Source: Chloroflexi bacterium 44-23 (GTDB lineage Bacteria; Chloroflexota; Anaerolineae; Anaerolineales; Anaerolineaceae). Taken from it: a stretch of 64,000 nt of DNA. Both the position numbers and the translations under genes were made by a program. The notes below the pieces were generated by a model that had not been told where the DNA came from, did not search any database, and worked only from the letters and a program-made list of their open reading frames with translations. Below are positions 8,322 through 15,848 of the stretch, in pieces; the first letter of the stretch is position 1; the number at the start of each line of letters is the position of its first letter. The stretch lies in the NCBI GenBank assembly GCA_001899005.1, contig MKUW01000019.1:317639-381638 (forward strand), written 5' to 3'.

Positions 8322-9635
8322 ATGCATTTTTGGGATTTCTTCAGCCTGATTATTGAAAACCTCAATCGGCGGAAAGGGCGGGTGGCATTGACCGCAATTG
8401 GTGTGGTCATTGGCACAGCTGCGGTAGTGCTGTTGGTCTCTCTGGCGACCGGACTGCAAAAATCGGCCACCAGCAACTTGTGGGGCATTAATGACCTGAC
8501 CCGCATCGAAGTTTACCCAAATTGGGGCTCCGGACCGATGATGATGGTAAATGGTGTTGCTGAAAGCCCTTCAAATATAAAAATGTTGACCAGCGCTGCT
8601 TTGACAGAAATTGCCGCCATCGATGGTGTGGATAAAGTTATTCCGCGTGATTACTTGAATGGCTCTGCTATGGTGAAGCTGGGTAAATTGGAATCCTGGG
8701 GCAATATTATGGGGGTTGAGACAGCGAGCCTGGAAGATCTGCGTTATCTGGTAAATGAAGGCACGCTTGAACTACGAAGAGGGACGGTAATCGTAGGCAG
8801 CTGGATTCCAAAAAATTTTTATAACCCCAATATGCGTCCCGGAGAAGAGCCGCCCGAACCTCCTCAAATGATGGATCAACGAATCAAACTGGTGCTGTCA
8901 AAGTGGACTGAGGACGGCCAGGAAGTCAAGAAAACAGTCACTTTGCAGGTGGCAGGCACGCTTCAAGAAATGCGCAATGAAGCGGATGGCACCATGTATG
9001 TCAGTATGACTGATCTGGAAGCATGGAATCAATGGTTTAACAACGGGAAGCGCGTCAATCGAAACAAAGATGGTTATCAAAACGTGATTGTTCAGGCTGT
9101 TTCTCCGGATGTGACCGTTGATGTTACCAATCATATTAATGATCTGGGTTTTATGGCCTACTCCCCACAAAGTACCGTAGAGGGGATTAACTCCTTCTTT
9201 GTGGTCTTGCAGATCATCTTTGGCGGAATTGGAGCCATTGCGTTACTGGTGGCTGCTATTGGAATCGCCAATACGATGACGATGGCTATTCTGGAGCGTA
9301 CGCGTGAAATTGGGCTGATGAAAGCAATTGGAGCCACCAATAAGGATGTCCTGACCATATTCCTGGGAGAAGCTGCTGGAATCGGCTTTTTGGGCGGTTT
9401 GGGAGGCATGCTATTGGGTTGGGGGGGCAGCAAAGTACTTAACATCGTTGCCATGCAATTTATGGCAGGTCAGGCTGAACAAGGGATCGTTTCGAATGGT
9501 ATTTCCACGGTTACCCCCACCTGGCTTCTTCTGTTTGCCATAATTTTTGCTACCCTGGTGGGCTTTTTGTCTGGATTGTATCCGGCGTTGCGAGCTGCAA
9601 CATTGGAGCCGGTTATGGCGCTGAAGTACGAATAA
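8322..9635 (+). CDS. MacB/FtsX-family ABC transporter permease
   Basis: At 437 residues with an N-terminal membrane segment (IGVVIGTAAVVLLVSLATG), a large extracytoplasmic MacB periplasmic-core domain (about residues 45-280) and three C-terminal membrane helices, this matches the MacB/YknZ permease fold. The FtsX signature region TMAILERTREIGLMKAIGA, just after the second helix, is clear, and the ending GLYPALRAATLEPVMALKYE is typical of the family. These permeases do not form a channel but transmit ATPase motion to an extracytoplasmic partner. It is the last gene of the operon begun at 5254. Confidence 0.92.
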   Translation: MHFWDFFSLIIENLNRRKGRVALTAIGVVIGTAAVVLLVSLATGLQKSATSNLWGINDLTRIEVYPNWGSGPMMMVNGVAESPSNIKMLTSAALTEIAAIDGVDKVIPRDYLNGSAMVKLGKLESWGNIMGVETASLEDLRYLVNEGTLELRRGTVIVGSWIPKNFYNPNMRPGEEPPEPPQMMDQRIKLVLSKWTEDGQEVKKTVTLQVAGTLQEMRNEADGTMYVSMTDLEAWNQWFNNGKRVNRNKDGYQNVIVQAVSPDVTVDVTNHINDLGFMAYSPQSTVEGINSFFVVLQIIFGGIGAIALLVAAIGIANTMTMAILERTREIGLMKAIGATNKDVLTIFLGEAAGIGFLGGLGGMLLGWGGSKVLNIVAMQFMAGQAEQGIVSNGISTVTPTWLLLFAIIFATLVGFLSGLYPALRAATLEPVMALKYE

Positions 9636-9703
9636 TACATTTGGAATGTTGTAAGTCTGAAGAAAAAGAATGAATGGAATATGCCGGATAGAAAAGAGTA
9701 TAA

Positions 9704-10025
9704 ATGACGGATGATCATAAATTTGAAGACAGAGTAAGGGGTGCGCTAGCGGATATATCTGGCGTTCGCGAGAAGCGTATGTTTGGCAGTCTGGGATTTA
9801 TTGTGCGCGGAAAATTATGTATCAGTGCGCGTGCCGAGCGCATGATGTGCCGTATTGATCCGGCCATTTATGACACTGAATTGAAAAAACCAGGATGCCG
9901 CGCAGTTATTATGAAAGGCAGCGAGAGCCGCGGTTATATATGTCGATAGTGAGTATTTGAAATCAGATAGCGATCTGCAATATTGGATTGATCGTGCGTT
10001 GGAATATATCGCGACCATCTCATGA
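9704..10025 (+). pseudogene. TfoX N-terminal domain protein, frameshifted
   Basis: The first 78 codons encode a TfoX N-terminal-type domain (EKRMFGSLGFIVRGKLCIS, then MMCRIDPAIYDTELKKPGC). The frame stops at 9949 after RGYICR. If one shifts frame within the TATATATG at about 9934-9943, the expected remainder appears (VDSEYLKSDSDLQYWIDRAL, then EYIATIS) and stops at 10023-10025. The data fit loss of one TA dinucleotide in a short TA repeat. The result is either a true pseudogene or an assembly error. Small stand-alone TfoX_N proteins have no settled role. Confidence 0.7.
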
Positions 10026-10169
10026 AAACAAGATACCCATGGTGAAATTAGAGGAAAACAATCAGAAAGCACTGCGTGAATAGCTCAACGATTGGTAAAC
10101 TTGCTTGCATGCCAGAGAGGCGAAAAACTTACATTACATAAGCCTGGTTTACTTACATTTTGAACTCAG

Positions 10170-10226
10170 GTTTCTATAAAAATGAAAAAGTGATAATCAT
10201 CGAAAAACATCCTCACTTTTTCAATC
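10170..10226 (+). repeat. Direct repeat copy 1 flanking the toxin-antitoxin pair
   Basis: The sequence starting GTTTCTATAAAAATGAAAAA is about 80 percent identical over its first 35 bases to that at 11109. It contains a hairpin, GAAAAAGTGA with TCACTTTTTC, which may also end transcription. The two copies bracket the toxin-antitoxin genes. Confidence 0.5.
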
Positions 10227-10290
10227 TTTGGTTTTTTGTGAACGGCTTAAAAAATATCTTTTTAAGCGGTTGATTATTACTTAAATACCA

Positions 10291-10641
10291 TCAATCCTGT
10301 GATGGATATTCAATAACCAATCCAATTGCTTTGGCAATTTGATTCATTTCCACATGCGTTATTTCACCAATTTTTCGTATAAAACGAGTTGTTGATACTG
10401 ATCGGATCTGAAAGGTATCGGCGGCAGAGTTCTTGCCAAGCCCATTAAATGCACTCGGGCGCACTTTGACCATCCAAGCAGCCTGTTTATAATTTTCCTT
10501 CCAATCAGTTAATGGAATAACTACCCGCAGAGGTAAAATGCCGATGAAATCGCTACTTACAATAGCAACAGGTCGTACTTTCTTAATTTCTGCTCCGATA
10601 GTTGGGTCAAGATTAATTAACCAGACTTCGCCCCTAAGCAT
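10291..10641 (-). CDS. PemK/MazF-type mRNA interferase toxin
   Basis: The 116-residue protein begins MLRGEVWLINLDPTIGAE and continues KKVRPVAIVSSD, the hallmark N-terminus of the MazF/PemK ribonuclease fold: GEVW strand, then the KxRP motif that lines the active site. Family members cut mRNA at short specific sites and halt growth until neutralised. It is translated with its antitoxin: its ATG overlaps the end of the upstream gene by 8 bases. Length is normal for the family. The cut site cannot be read from sequence. Confidence 0.9.
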   Translation of the reverse strand: MLRGEVWLINLDPTIGAEIKKVRPVAIVSSDFIGILPLRVVIPLTDWKENYKQAAWMVKVRPSAFNGLGKNSAADTFQIRSVSTTRFIRKIGEITHVEMNQIAKAIGLVIEYPSQD

Positions 10642-10879
10642 TAATTATATCCTCTCCGTCAAGTTCAGTCATGGCCTTCAATTCCTCGTCATTTGCATAT
10701 TCGTCGAAGAGCTGTTCAGCAGCTAGGCGCATTTCCGCATACGTATGTTGGCGCATTTGTATGGAGAGAAATTCCCGCACCAGTTCTGAGAAAGAAATTC
10801 CCAAATCCTCGGCAATTTTATCCAATTTGCCTCGTTGTTTCTTGTCAAGCAATATTTGTGTGCGTATGTAATCTGACAT
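10634..10879 (-). CDS. Ribbon-helix-helix antitoxin paired with PemK/MazF toxin
   Basis: This 81-residue protein opens with a short beta strand (YIRTQILLDKKQ) followed by two helices (LDKIAEDLGISFSELVREFL), the pattern of RHH/CopG DNA-binding antitoxins. The C-terminal half is acidic and helical (FDEYANDEELKAMTELDGED), as expected for the toxin-binding tail. It lies immediately upstream of the toxin and overlaps it by 8 bases. The promoter ahead contains repeated ATACAY half-sites, consistent with autoregulation. The pairing with a PemK/MazF toxin is direct from gene order. Confidence 0.85.
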   Translation of the reverse strand: MSDYIRTQILLDKKQRGKLDKIAEDLGISFSELVREFLSIQMRQHTYAEMRLAAEQLFDEYANDEELKAMTELDGEDIINA

Positions 10880-10903
10880 AAATGCCTCACTTTTTCACAT
10901 GTT

Positions 10904-10950
10904 ATTATACATATGATTTGATGTATGGTCAATATTCATACACAGTGTAT
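10904..10950 (-). promoter_or_regulatory. Toxin-antitoxin promoter with inverted-repeat operators
   Basis: Read on the minus strand, TTGACC (10927-10932) and TATAAT (10904-10909) are 17 bases apart. Two inverted repeats share half-sites: ATACAT 10907-10912 with ATGTAT 10921-10926 inside the promoter spacer, and the perfect ATACACAGTGTAT at 10938-10950 just upstream of the -35. This layout suits binding by the RHH antitoxin. Confidence 0.65.
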
Positions 10951-11590
10951 AAATATGGCGCTAAAGAGGTTTATCGTTAAGTTAATTTAGGTAAACCCAC
11001 ATTTCCAAATTTGAATCATTTTAAAAAAGTAAAAAAATCTCAGTTTCAATAAGTATTTTCTTGACTACAATGATAGCCTTTGTGCGAAAATCCAATGTGG
11101 AATTTGCAGTTTCTATAAAAACAAAAAAATGATAATTATCGGAAGAAAAAACCCCCATTTCAATTTGCCCTAATCTGATACCTGCTATGGTCAAAATGGT
11201 GGCAAAATCGAGATATTTGAGTCGAAATTTGTGATTTTTGACTCAAAATGATGTTTGTAGCATCTGTTTGGGAGTATTTGTTTTTATCACAGGTAATTGA
11301 AAATCCTCTTGCCTAATGTTATTTCTAGAAACAATTAAACGGAGTTTTATTTAAGATATCTAATCTAATTTTAATGTAATAAAAGACGATTCAATTTACC
11401 CTGGGTATTGGATAGGGGGTCAGATGGAGCGATGAATAAATTATTTGCCCTATATATAGGGGTGTTAATGTTTAAAAACTCTGGGCTTTGAAATTTAGTC
11501 GATAACTATTTTCAGATTCGATAACAAGGAAGATGACTGCGTTGACTTTTTGGGGAACGACTGTCATAATCTGCAGATGGAGTATTCAGG
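10951..11590. other. Long AT-rich intergenic region
   Basis: No gene is supported in these 640 bases. The stretch includes repeat copy 2 (11109-11165) and a perfect CCCTATATATAGGG palindrome at 11448-11461 of unknown meaning. The composition is much more AT-rich than the neighbouring genes. Confidence 0.5.
11109..11165 (+). repeat. Direct repeat copy 2 flanking the toxin-antitoxin pair
   Basis: GTTTCTATAAAAACAAAAAA followed by TGATAATTATCGGAAG matches the copy at 10170 in the same orientation, with substitutions mostly of transition type. The copies are 939 bases apart and enclose the toxin-antitoxin operon. Confidence 0.5.
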
Positions 11591-12319
11591 TTGAAATTTG
11601 AGATTTTTTCTGCAATAATTGGATTGGGTGCCACACTGGGTATGTGGCGAATTTACCAATCCGTGCCTGAAGAGGAACGCCTGCCGGCAGCCAAATCTGC
11701 TTTGTGGGTGTTGGCCGGGGCATTCGGAGGCAGTAGACTGGGTTTCTTTCTGTGGCAGCCAGCCTACTTGACCGATAGCGGATGGAAGGCCATTCAATTT
11801 TGGGAGGGTGGTTTTGTCTGGCCGGGAGCAGTCGTAGGTGCTATATTTGCATCAATACTGATTGCATTGATTCGGCGGAAGGATGTGCGTCTGTTGCTTG
11901 ACCAGCTATCCCCCTTACTTCCTCCCGTCGCCATCATGACCTGGCTGGCTTGCATCCCTGCCGGATGTGGGTATGGAAGTCGACTGCCGGTGAATATTAC
12001 CTGGTTGACGGTAATTGATGAACGTGGCGTGTATGCCAGCCGATTCCCAAACCAAATTGTGGCTGCACTGTTTCTTTTCTTTATATTTTATGTTTTTGAG
12101 CGATCTTTTACGACAAACAGAATTGGATTGCGGTCAGGGCTGACCTGGTTGTTGTTTTGTTTGCATACGCTCCTTTTTTCTTTGTTTCGGGCGGATATAC
12201 GTCCTGGGTGGAAGAATTTGCCGGTCGATGTATGGATGGTATTGGGCTTTCTGCTGGTTGCGATGATCTATATGATTTTCATTCTGAAACCGAGAATTGA
12301 GAACGTAGCAAGTTCCTGA
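11591..12319 (+). CDS. Lgt-like integral membrane protein (atypical)
   Basis: The 242-residue protein starts at TTG and has about seven hydrophobic segments. The order GAFGGSRLGFFLW, then FWEGGFVWPGAVVGA, then SRFPNQIVAALF follows that of prolipoprotein diacylglyceryl transferase (Lgt), which normally shows GGRLGY, the LWxGGxSFHGG stretch, GRxGNFINxE and RHPSQLYE. Here the HGG is PGA, the GRxGNFINxE signature is replaced by CGYGSRLPVNITW, and RHPSQLYE is SRFPNQIVA. So several residues that bind phosphatidylglycerol or catalyse transfer in Lgt are missing. It may be a divergent or non-catalytic relative. A genuine Lgt must exist elsewhere, given the many lipoproteins here. Confidence 0.65.
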   Translation: MKFEIFSAIIGLGATLGMWRIYQSVPEEERLPAAKSALWVLAGAFGGSRLGFFLWQPAYLTDSGWKAIQFWEGGFVWPGAVVGAIFASILIALIRRKDVRLLLDQLSPLLPPVAIMTWLACIPAGCGYGSRLPVNITWLTVIDERGVYASRFPNQIVAALFLFFIFYVFERSFTTNRIGLRSGLTWLLFCLHTLLFSLFRADIRPGWKNLPVDVWMVLGFLLVAMIYMIFILKPRIENVASS

Positions 12320-12519
12320 TTACAGATATAATCACATAGAGTAGATCGTGATCGGAAAGAAGTCAAATCAAACATGGAGAGAAGTGAGTTTTGAGTCTTT
12401 CGAATAAAATGGATCAAACAAACAGAATTCAGGACGGTTTGATTGCATCCAGTGATTGTTATTGCTAAGCAGTAGATCTAGAAAACGGGTTTTCTTTTCG
12501 GAGGATTACCAATCGGATT

Positions 12520-13389
12520 ATGAAATGTAAACTGGCATTATCACAAATGAATACGGTTCTAGGTGACGTAGCAGCCAATCTTGAGACCCATCTGAAAATC
12601 ATCGAGCAGGCCTGTGCTCAGCAGGCGGATTTGCTGATTTTTCCGGAGCTTTCTTTAACCGGTTACTTTCTGCAGGATCTGGTTCCGACGGTTGCCCTCC
12701 GCCCATATGCAGGCGACCCGATTTTTAATCAATTGCTGCAAGCCAGCCGGCGCATTGACCTGGTGGTGGGGTTTGTGCAGGAGGATGAGCGCAATCGCTT
12801 TTTTATTGCTTCAGCTTATCTTTCAGGAGGTGAGCTTGTCCACATTCACCAAAAAATTTACCTGCCCACCTACAGCGTTTTTGATGAAGGGCGCTTTTTT
12901 GCCGGGGGTGACCGGGTGAGTGCGTTTGATACTCGCTTTGGTCGCGTGGGAGTATTGGTTTGCGAGGATTTCTGGCATGCATCGCTGCCCTATTTATTGT
13001 GGCAGGATGGTGCTGATCTGATGATTTTTTCTTCTGCCTCACCAGGCCGTGGACTAACCAAAGAACCACAGCTGGATTCTGCCCGCTGGGTTGATCATAT
13101 CAACCGCGCTTACGCCAGTCTTTTCACTACTTTTGTTGCCCATACCAATCGGGTTGGTTTTGAAGACGGAATGAACTTTTGGGGTGGGGCAATGGTTTAC
13201 GACCCCAATGGCAATGTGCTGGCACGTGCTCCCCAACATGAAGAGGCATTGCTGTTTTGTGAAATCGATTTAAACCAGCTGCATCGTACAAGGGCACGCT
13301 TGCCGTTATTACGTGATGAACGTACTGCAATGGTGCAGAGGGAATTAACTCGCATTCTCAGTAATGGCAGCCAACCGGCAGGGCGTTAA
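12520..13389 (+). CDS. Nitrilase-superfamily amidohydrolase, likely glutaminase partner of NAD synthetase
   Basis: The protein has the Glu-Lys-Cys triad of carbon-nitrogen hydrolases: E43 in FPELSLTGY, K112 in HQKIYLPTY, and C148 in VGVLVCEDFWH. The FPELSLTGY and LPTYSVFDE phrases are those of the glutaminase domain of glutamine-dependent NAD synthetase. That domain is usually fused to the synthetase; here it is a separate 289-residue protein encoded 10 bases ahead of nadE, so it probably supplies ammonia from glutamine to it. GGAGG at 12501-12505 precedes the ATG with rather long spacing. A free-standing omega-amidase-type role is an alternative. Confidence 0.8.
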   Translation: MKCKLALSQMNTVLGDVAANLETHLKIIEQACAQQADLLIFPELSLTGYFLQDLVPTVALRPYAGDPIFNQLLQASRRIDLVVGFVQEDERNRFFIASAYLSGGELVHIHQKIYLPTYSVFDEGRFFAGGDRVSAFDTRFGRVGVLVCEDFWHASLPYLLWQDGADLMIFSSASPGRGLTKEPQLDSARWVDHINRAYASLFTTFVAHTNRVGFEDGMNFWGGAMVYDPNGNVLARAPQHEEALLFCEIDLNQLHRTRARLPLLRDERTAMVQRELTRILSNGSQPAGR

Positions 13390-13399
13390 GTGAGGGAAA

Positions 13400-14221
13400 A
13401 TGACAGATTTAAGTATTAATACCGAACTGGCAACCAAAATATTATCTGATTTCATTAACAGTGAAATTATCCGTACAGGATATAAGAAAGCTGTCCTTGG
13501 GATTTCAGGCGGCCTTGATTCAGCACTAGTGTGTGTGTTGGCTGCCAGAGCGCTCGGTCCAAAAAATGTACTGGCTATCCGGATGCCATATCGTACTTCT
13601 TCACAAGATTCGCTTGACGATGCCGATAAAATTATCGAATTGAGTGGTGTAGAAAGTCTCACTTTTCCAATTACCGCCATGGCCGATGCCCTGATTGAAT
13701 CCACTCCGGATATGGATACAACCCGCAAAGGCAATATCATGGCACGTATGCGCATGATTGTCTTGTATGATCAATCGGCCGCTTTTGGTGGCCTGGTAGT
13801 GGGTACCGGTAATAAAACTGAAATTCTGCTGGGATATACCACTTTGTATGGTGATTCTGCCTGCGCACTCAACCCGTTAGGCGACCTGTACAAAACACAG
13901 GTGCGCCAATTAGCTAACGAATTAGGTATACCGCCAGCGATTGTAAACAAACCACCCTCTGCTGATTTATGGGCCGGCCAAACAGATGAGGGCGACCTTG
14001 GATTTACCTATGCAGAGGTTGATCAGCTGCTTTATTTATTGGTGGATGAACGTTACTCACCTCAGGAATGCATCGCGGCCGGATTCAAGGAAGAATTTGT
14101 GAAGGAAGTCATGCGGCGTGTGCAACGTAATCATTTCAAGCGCGTCATGCCGCCAATCTGCAAGTTGAATAATCGCACCATTGGATACGATTTCCTGTAT
14201 ATGCGTGATTGGGGAACTTAA
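13400..14221 (+). CDS. nadE: NAD synthetase (ammonia-dependent domain)
   Basis: The 273-residue protein carries the ATP-pyrophosphatase P-loop SGGLDS at 36-41, followed by the typical NADE_synth blocks VLAIRMPYRTSSQDS, GNIMARMRMIVLYD, GTGNKTEILLGYTT and PPSADLWAGQTDEGDLG. It catalyses adenylation and amidation of nicotinic acid adenine dinucleotide to NAD in the cytoplasm. There is no fused glutaminase domain; the gene just upstream encodes one. The end RRVQRNHFKRVMPPICKL is standard for the family. The gene ends one base short of the convergent CPBP gene at 14223. Confidence 0.95.
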   Translation: MTDLSINTELATKILSDFINSEIIRTGYKKAVLGISGGLDSALVCVLAARALGPKNVLAIRMPYRTSSQDSLDDADKIIELSGVESLTFPITAMADALIESTPDMDTTRKGNIMARMRMIVLYDQSAAFGGLVVGTGNKTEILLGYTTLYGDSACALNPLGDLYKTQVRQLANELGIPPAIVNKPPSADLWAGQTDEGDLGFTYAEVDQLLYLLVDERYSPQECIAAGFKEEFVKEVMRRVQRNHFKRVMPPICKLNNRTIGYDFLYMRDWGT

Positions 14222-14222
14222 C

Positions 14223-15782
14223 CTAATTTTGTTCGAGCAGATAATAATCAAAGACATTACCTTCAATTTTAACCGGCAGGTGGGGTGATGCAACCGTATA
14301 CCAGGCAGCCTGACCATTCATCAATTGTACTTTCCATGTTTCAAACTCACCGGCAGGAACTTTGATCGTCTCTTTAGAACTTTGGATTAAGAAATTTGAT
14401 TTTAGAACAGGCCCATTATCCTGTGTTTTTTCACGCCATCCGAAAGGGTCCAAATAAGAAGTCATCCATGTATTTTGGGTCTCAAAGGCCAGACCCATTA
14501 AACGAAATGGCCATTCTTCTGTGACGAGAATATTTGAGGAAAAATCGAATTGATCTTCAAATCCACGGGAATTGGTCACAATTATTCGGGATTTATCGTT
14601 AAATGGATTTATTTCCCATTGATTGCTAAAAGTTTCGGTCTTATCAATTTGTTTCAGGGAAATTATGGCGAGATCGGTCATATTCCATTGTGCATTCATT
14701 GCGGTTGAACCAGCCATTGAAGAAAAATAGCTATTGCCTGCTTGTACTTCAAATGCTCCGCTGGAGCGTTGGCAAACAAGTTGAATTACCTCAACACCGG
14801 AAGAGATTTGGCAGCTTCCCGAGCCGATAACTTCATCCCCTTTATGCCTTAATTCATAGCGAAGATTTATGTGACCAGGCATATGATCTGATGACAGAGG
14901 TAAATAATTAATTGGACTGCTATTCATGACTTCCAGGACGGCAAAGATCATAAAAATAGAAGTTGCGACAATGATCGGCCACCAGTTTGCAATACGGTTA
15001 TTGGTCGTTGAGATCTCTACAACCTTTGCTTCCGGTTCGGGCCTCGGAGTTAATCGGATCAGGAGCATCAAACCTGAAACCAGCAAAAAAGCTCCGAATA
15101 TTGCTGCTTGAAGAGAGGGAAAAGGGAGGTGATTGCCGGGGAATATACCGGTTTGAATTAAAACAATAACAGAAAACAAATTATTGGCGAAATGAACCAC
15201 CATACTGGCAACAATTGAACGGGTTCGCCAGTAGGTGAAACCTAAAATCAGTGTAATCGGCAAAAGACCGGCAAACCCCTGAAATCGTAAGTGAAATAAA
15301 GCAAACAACAAGCCGGCAACAAGAACTGCTTTAATCGGAGAGAAATATTTTTCGTAAGAACTCTGAATGACACCCCGAAAAACGAACTCCTCACAAATTG
15401 GAGCAGCAATCGCCAGCCCCACAAAAATCAAGCCTGCTTGCAGCACATTCGTTGGGACCATTCCTGGAATCGCCGGGATTTGATAACCAGTGATTTGTAT
15501 TGCTAAAATTTCGATCATACTGTCCAATAACCAGGCACCCATTCCTAATAAAAAGCTGACAAGGAGGATAAAATTGCTGATTTTGCGGAATTTTATACTT
15601 TGTGGAATATTAATTTTTTCCCGTTTTAATAAATACCAGGCTGGAAGGAAGATCAGAACCCCTTCGGTTAGCAATAAACCAATTGAAAAATTGATTGATT
15701 GCAGCCAGAAACCGAGAGTAATGACAAGCAACATACAAATCAGGTAGAGGATATTCGCTTTTTTGATGGTTAAATATTGCAT
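14223..15782 (-). CDS. CPBP-family membrane protease with C-terminal extracytoplasmic domain
   Basis: The N-terminal about 260 residues are a CPBP (Abi/Rce1-type) metalloprotease with all three motifs intact: EEFVFRG, FALFHLRF and HFANNLFS. Several membrane segments surround them. A further membrane helix near residue 275 leads to a soluble C-terminal half (about 300-519) rich in beta structure; its part KVPAGEFETWKVQLMNG is reminiscent of DUF3108-type domains, which read vPAGtfeawkv. Such a fusion is uncommon. CPBP proteins are linked to prenyl-protein cleavage and bacteriocin immunity, but substrate here is unknown. Confidence 0.8.
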   Translation of the reverse strand: MQYLTIKKANILYLICMLLVITLGFWLQSINFSIGLLLTEGVLIFLPAWYLLKREKINIPQSIKFRKISNFILLVSFLLGMGAWLLDSMIEILAIQITGYQIPAIPGMVPTNVLQAGLIFVGLAIAAPICEEFVFRGVIQSSYEKYFSPIKAVLVAGLLFALFHLRFQGFAGLLPITLILGFTYWRTRSIVASMVVHFANNLFSVIVLIQTGIFPGNHLPFPSLQAAIFGAFLLVSGLMLLIRLTPRPEPEAKVVEISTTNNRIANWWPIIVATSIFMIFAVLEVMNSSPINYLPLSSDHMPGHINLRYELRHKGDEVIGSGSCQISSGVEVIQLVCQRSSGAFEVQAGNSYFSSMAGSTAMNAQWNMTDLAIISLKQIDKTETFSNQWEINPFNDKSRIIVTNSRGFEDQFDFSSNILVTEEWPFRLMGLAFETQNTWMTSYLDPFGWREKTQDNGPVLKSNFLIQSSKETIKVPAGEFETWKVQLMNGQAAWYTVASPHLPVKIEGNVFDYYLLEQN

Positions 15783-15848
15783 GAATTTACCTTTGGGAGC
15801 GTTGAAACCGGGTGACCTAATCGTGGGTTGGGAACAAAACGAATACTT

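Noticed and set aside
13345..13755. Long minus-strand frame opposite nadE (and similar antisense frames throughout)
   Set aside because: These lie fully opposite well-supported genes, lack ribosome sites and recognisable domains, and are shadows of the real genes.
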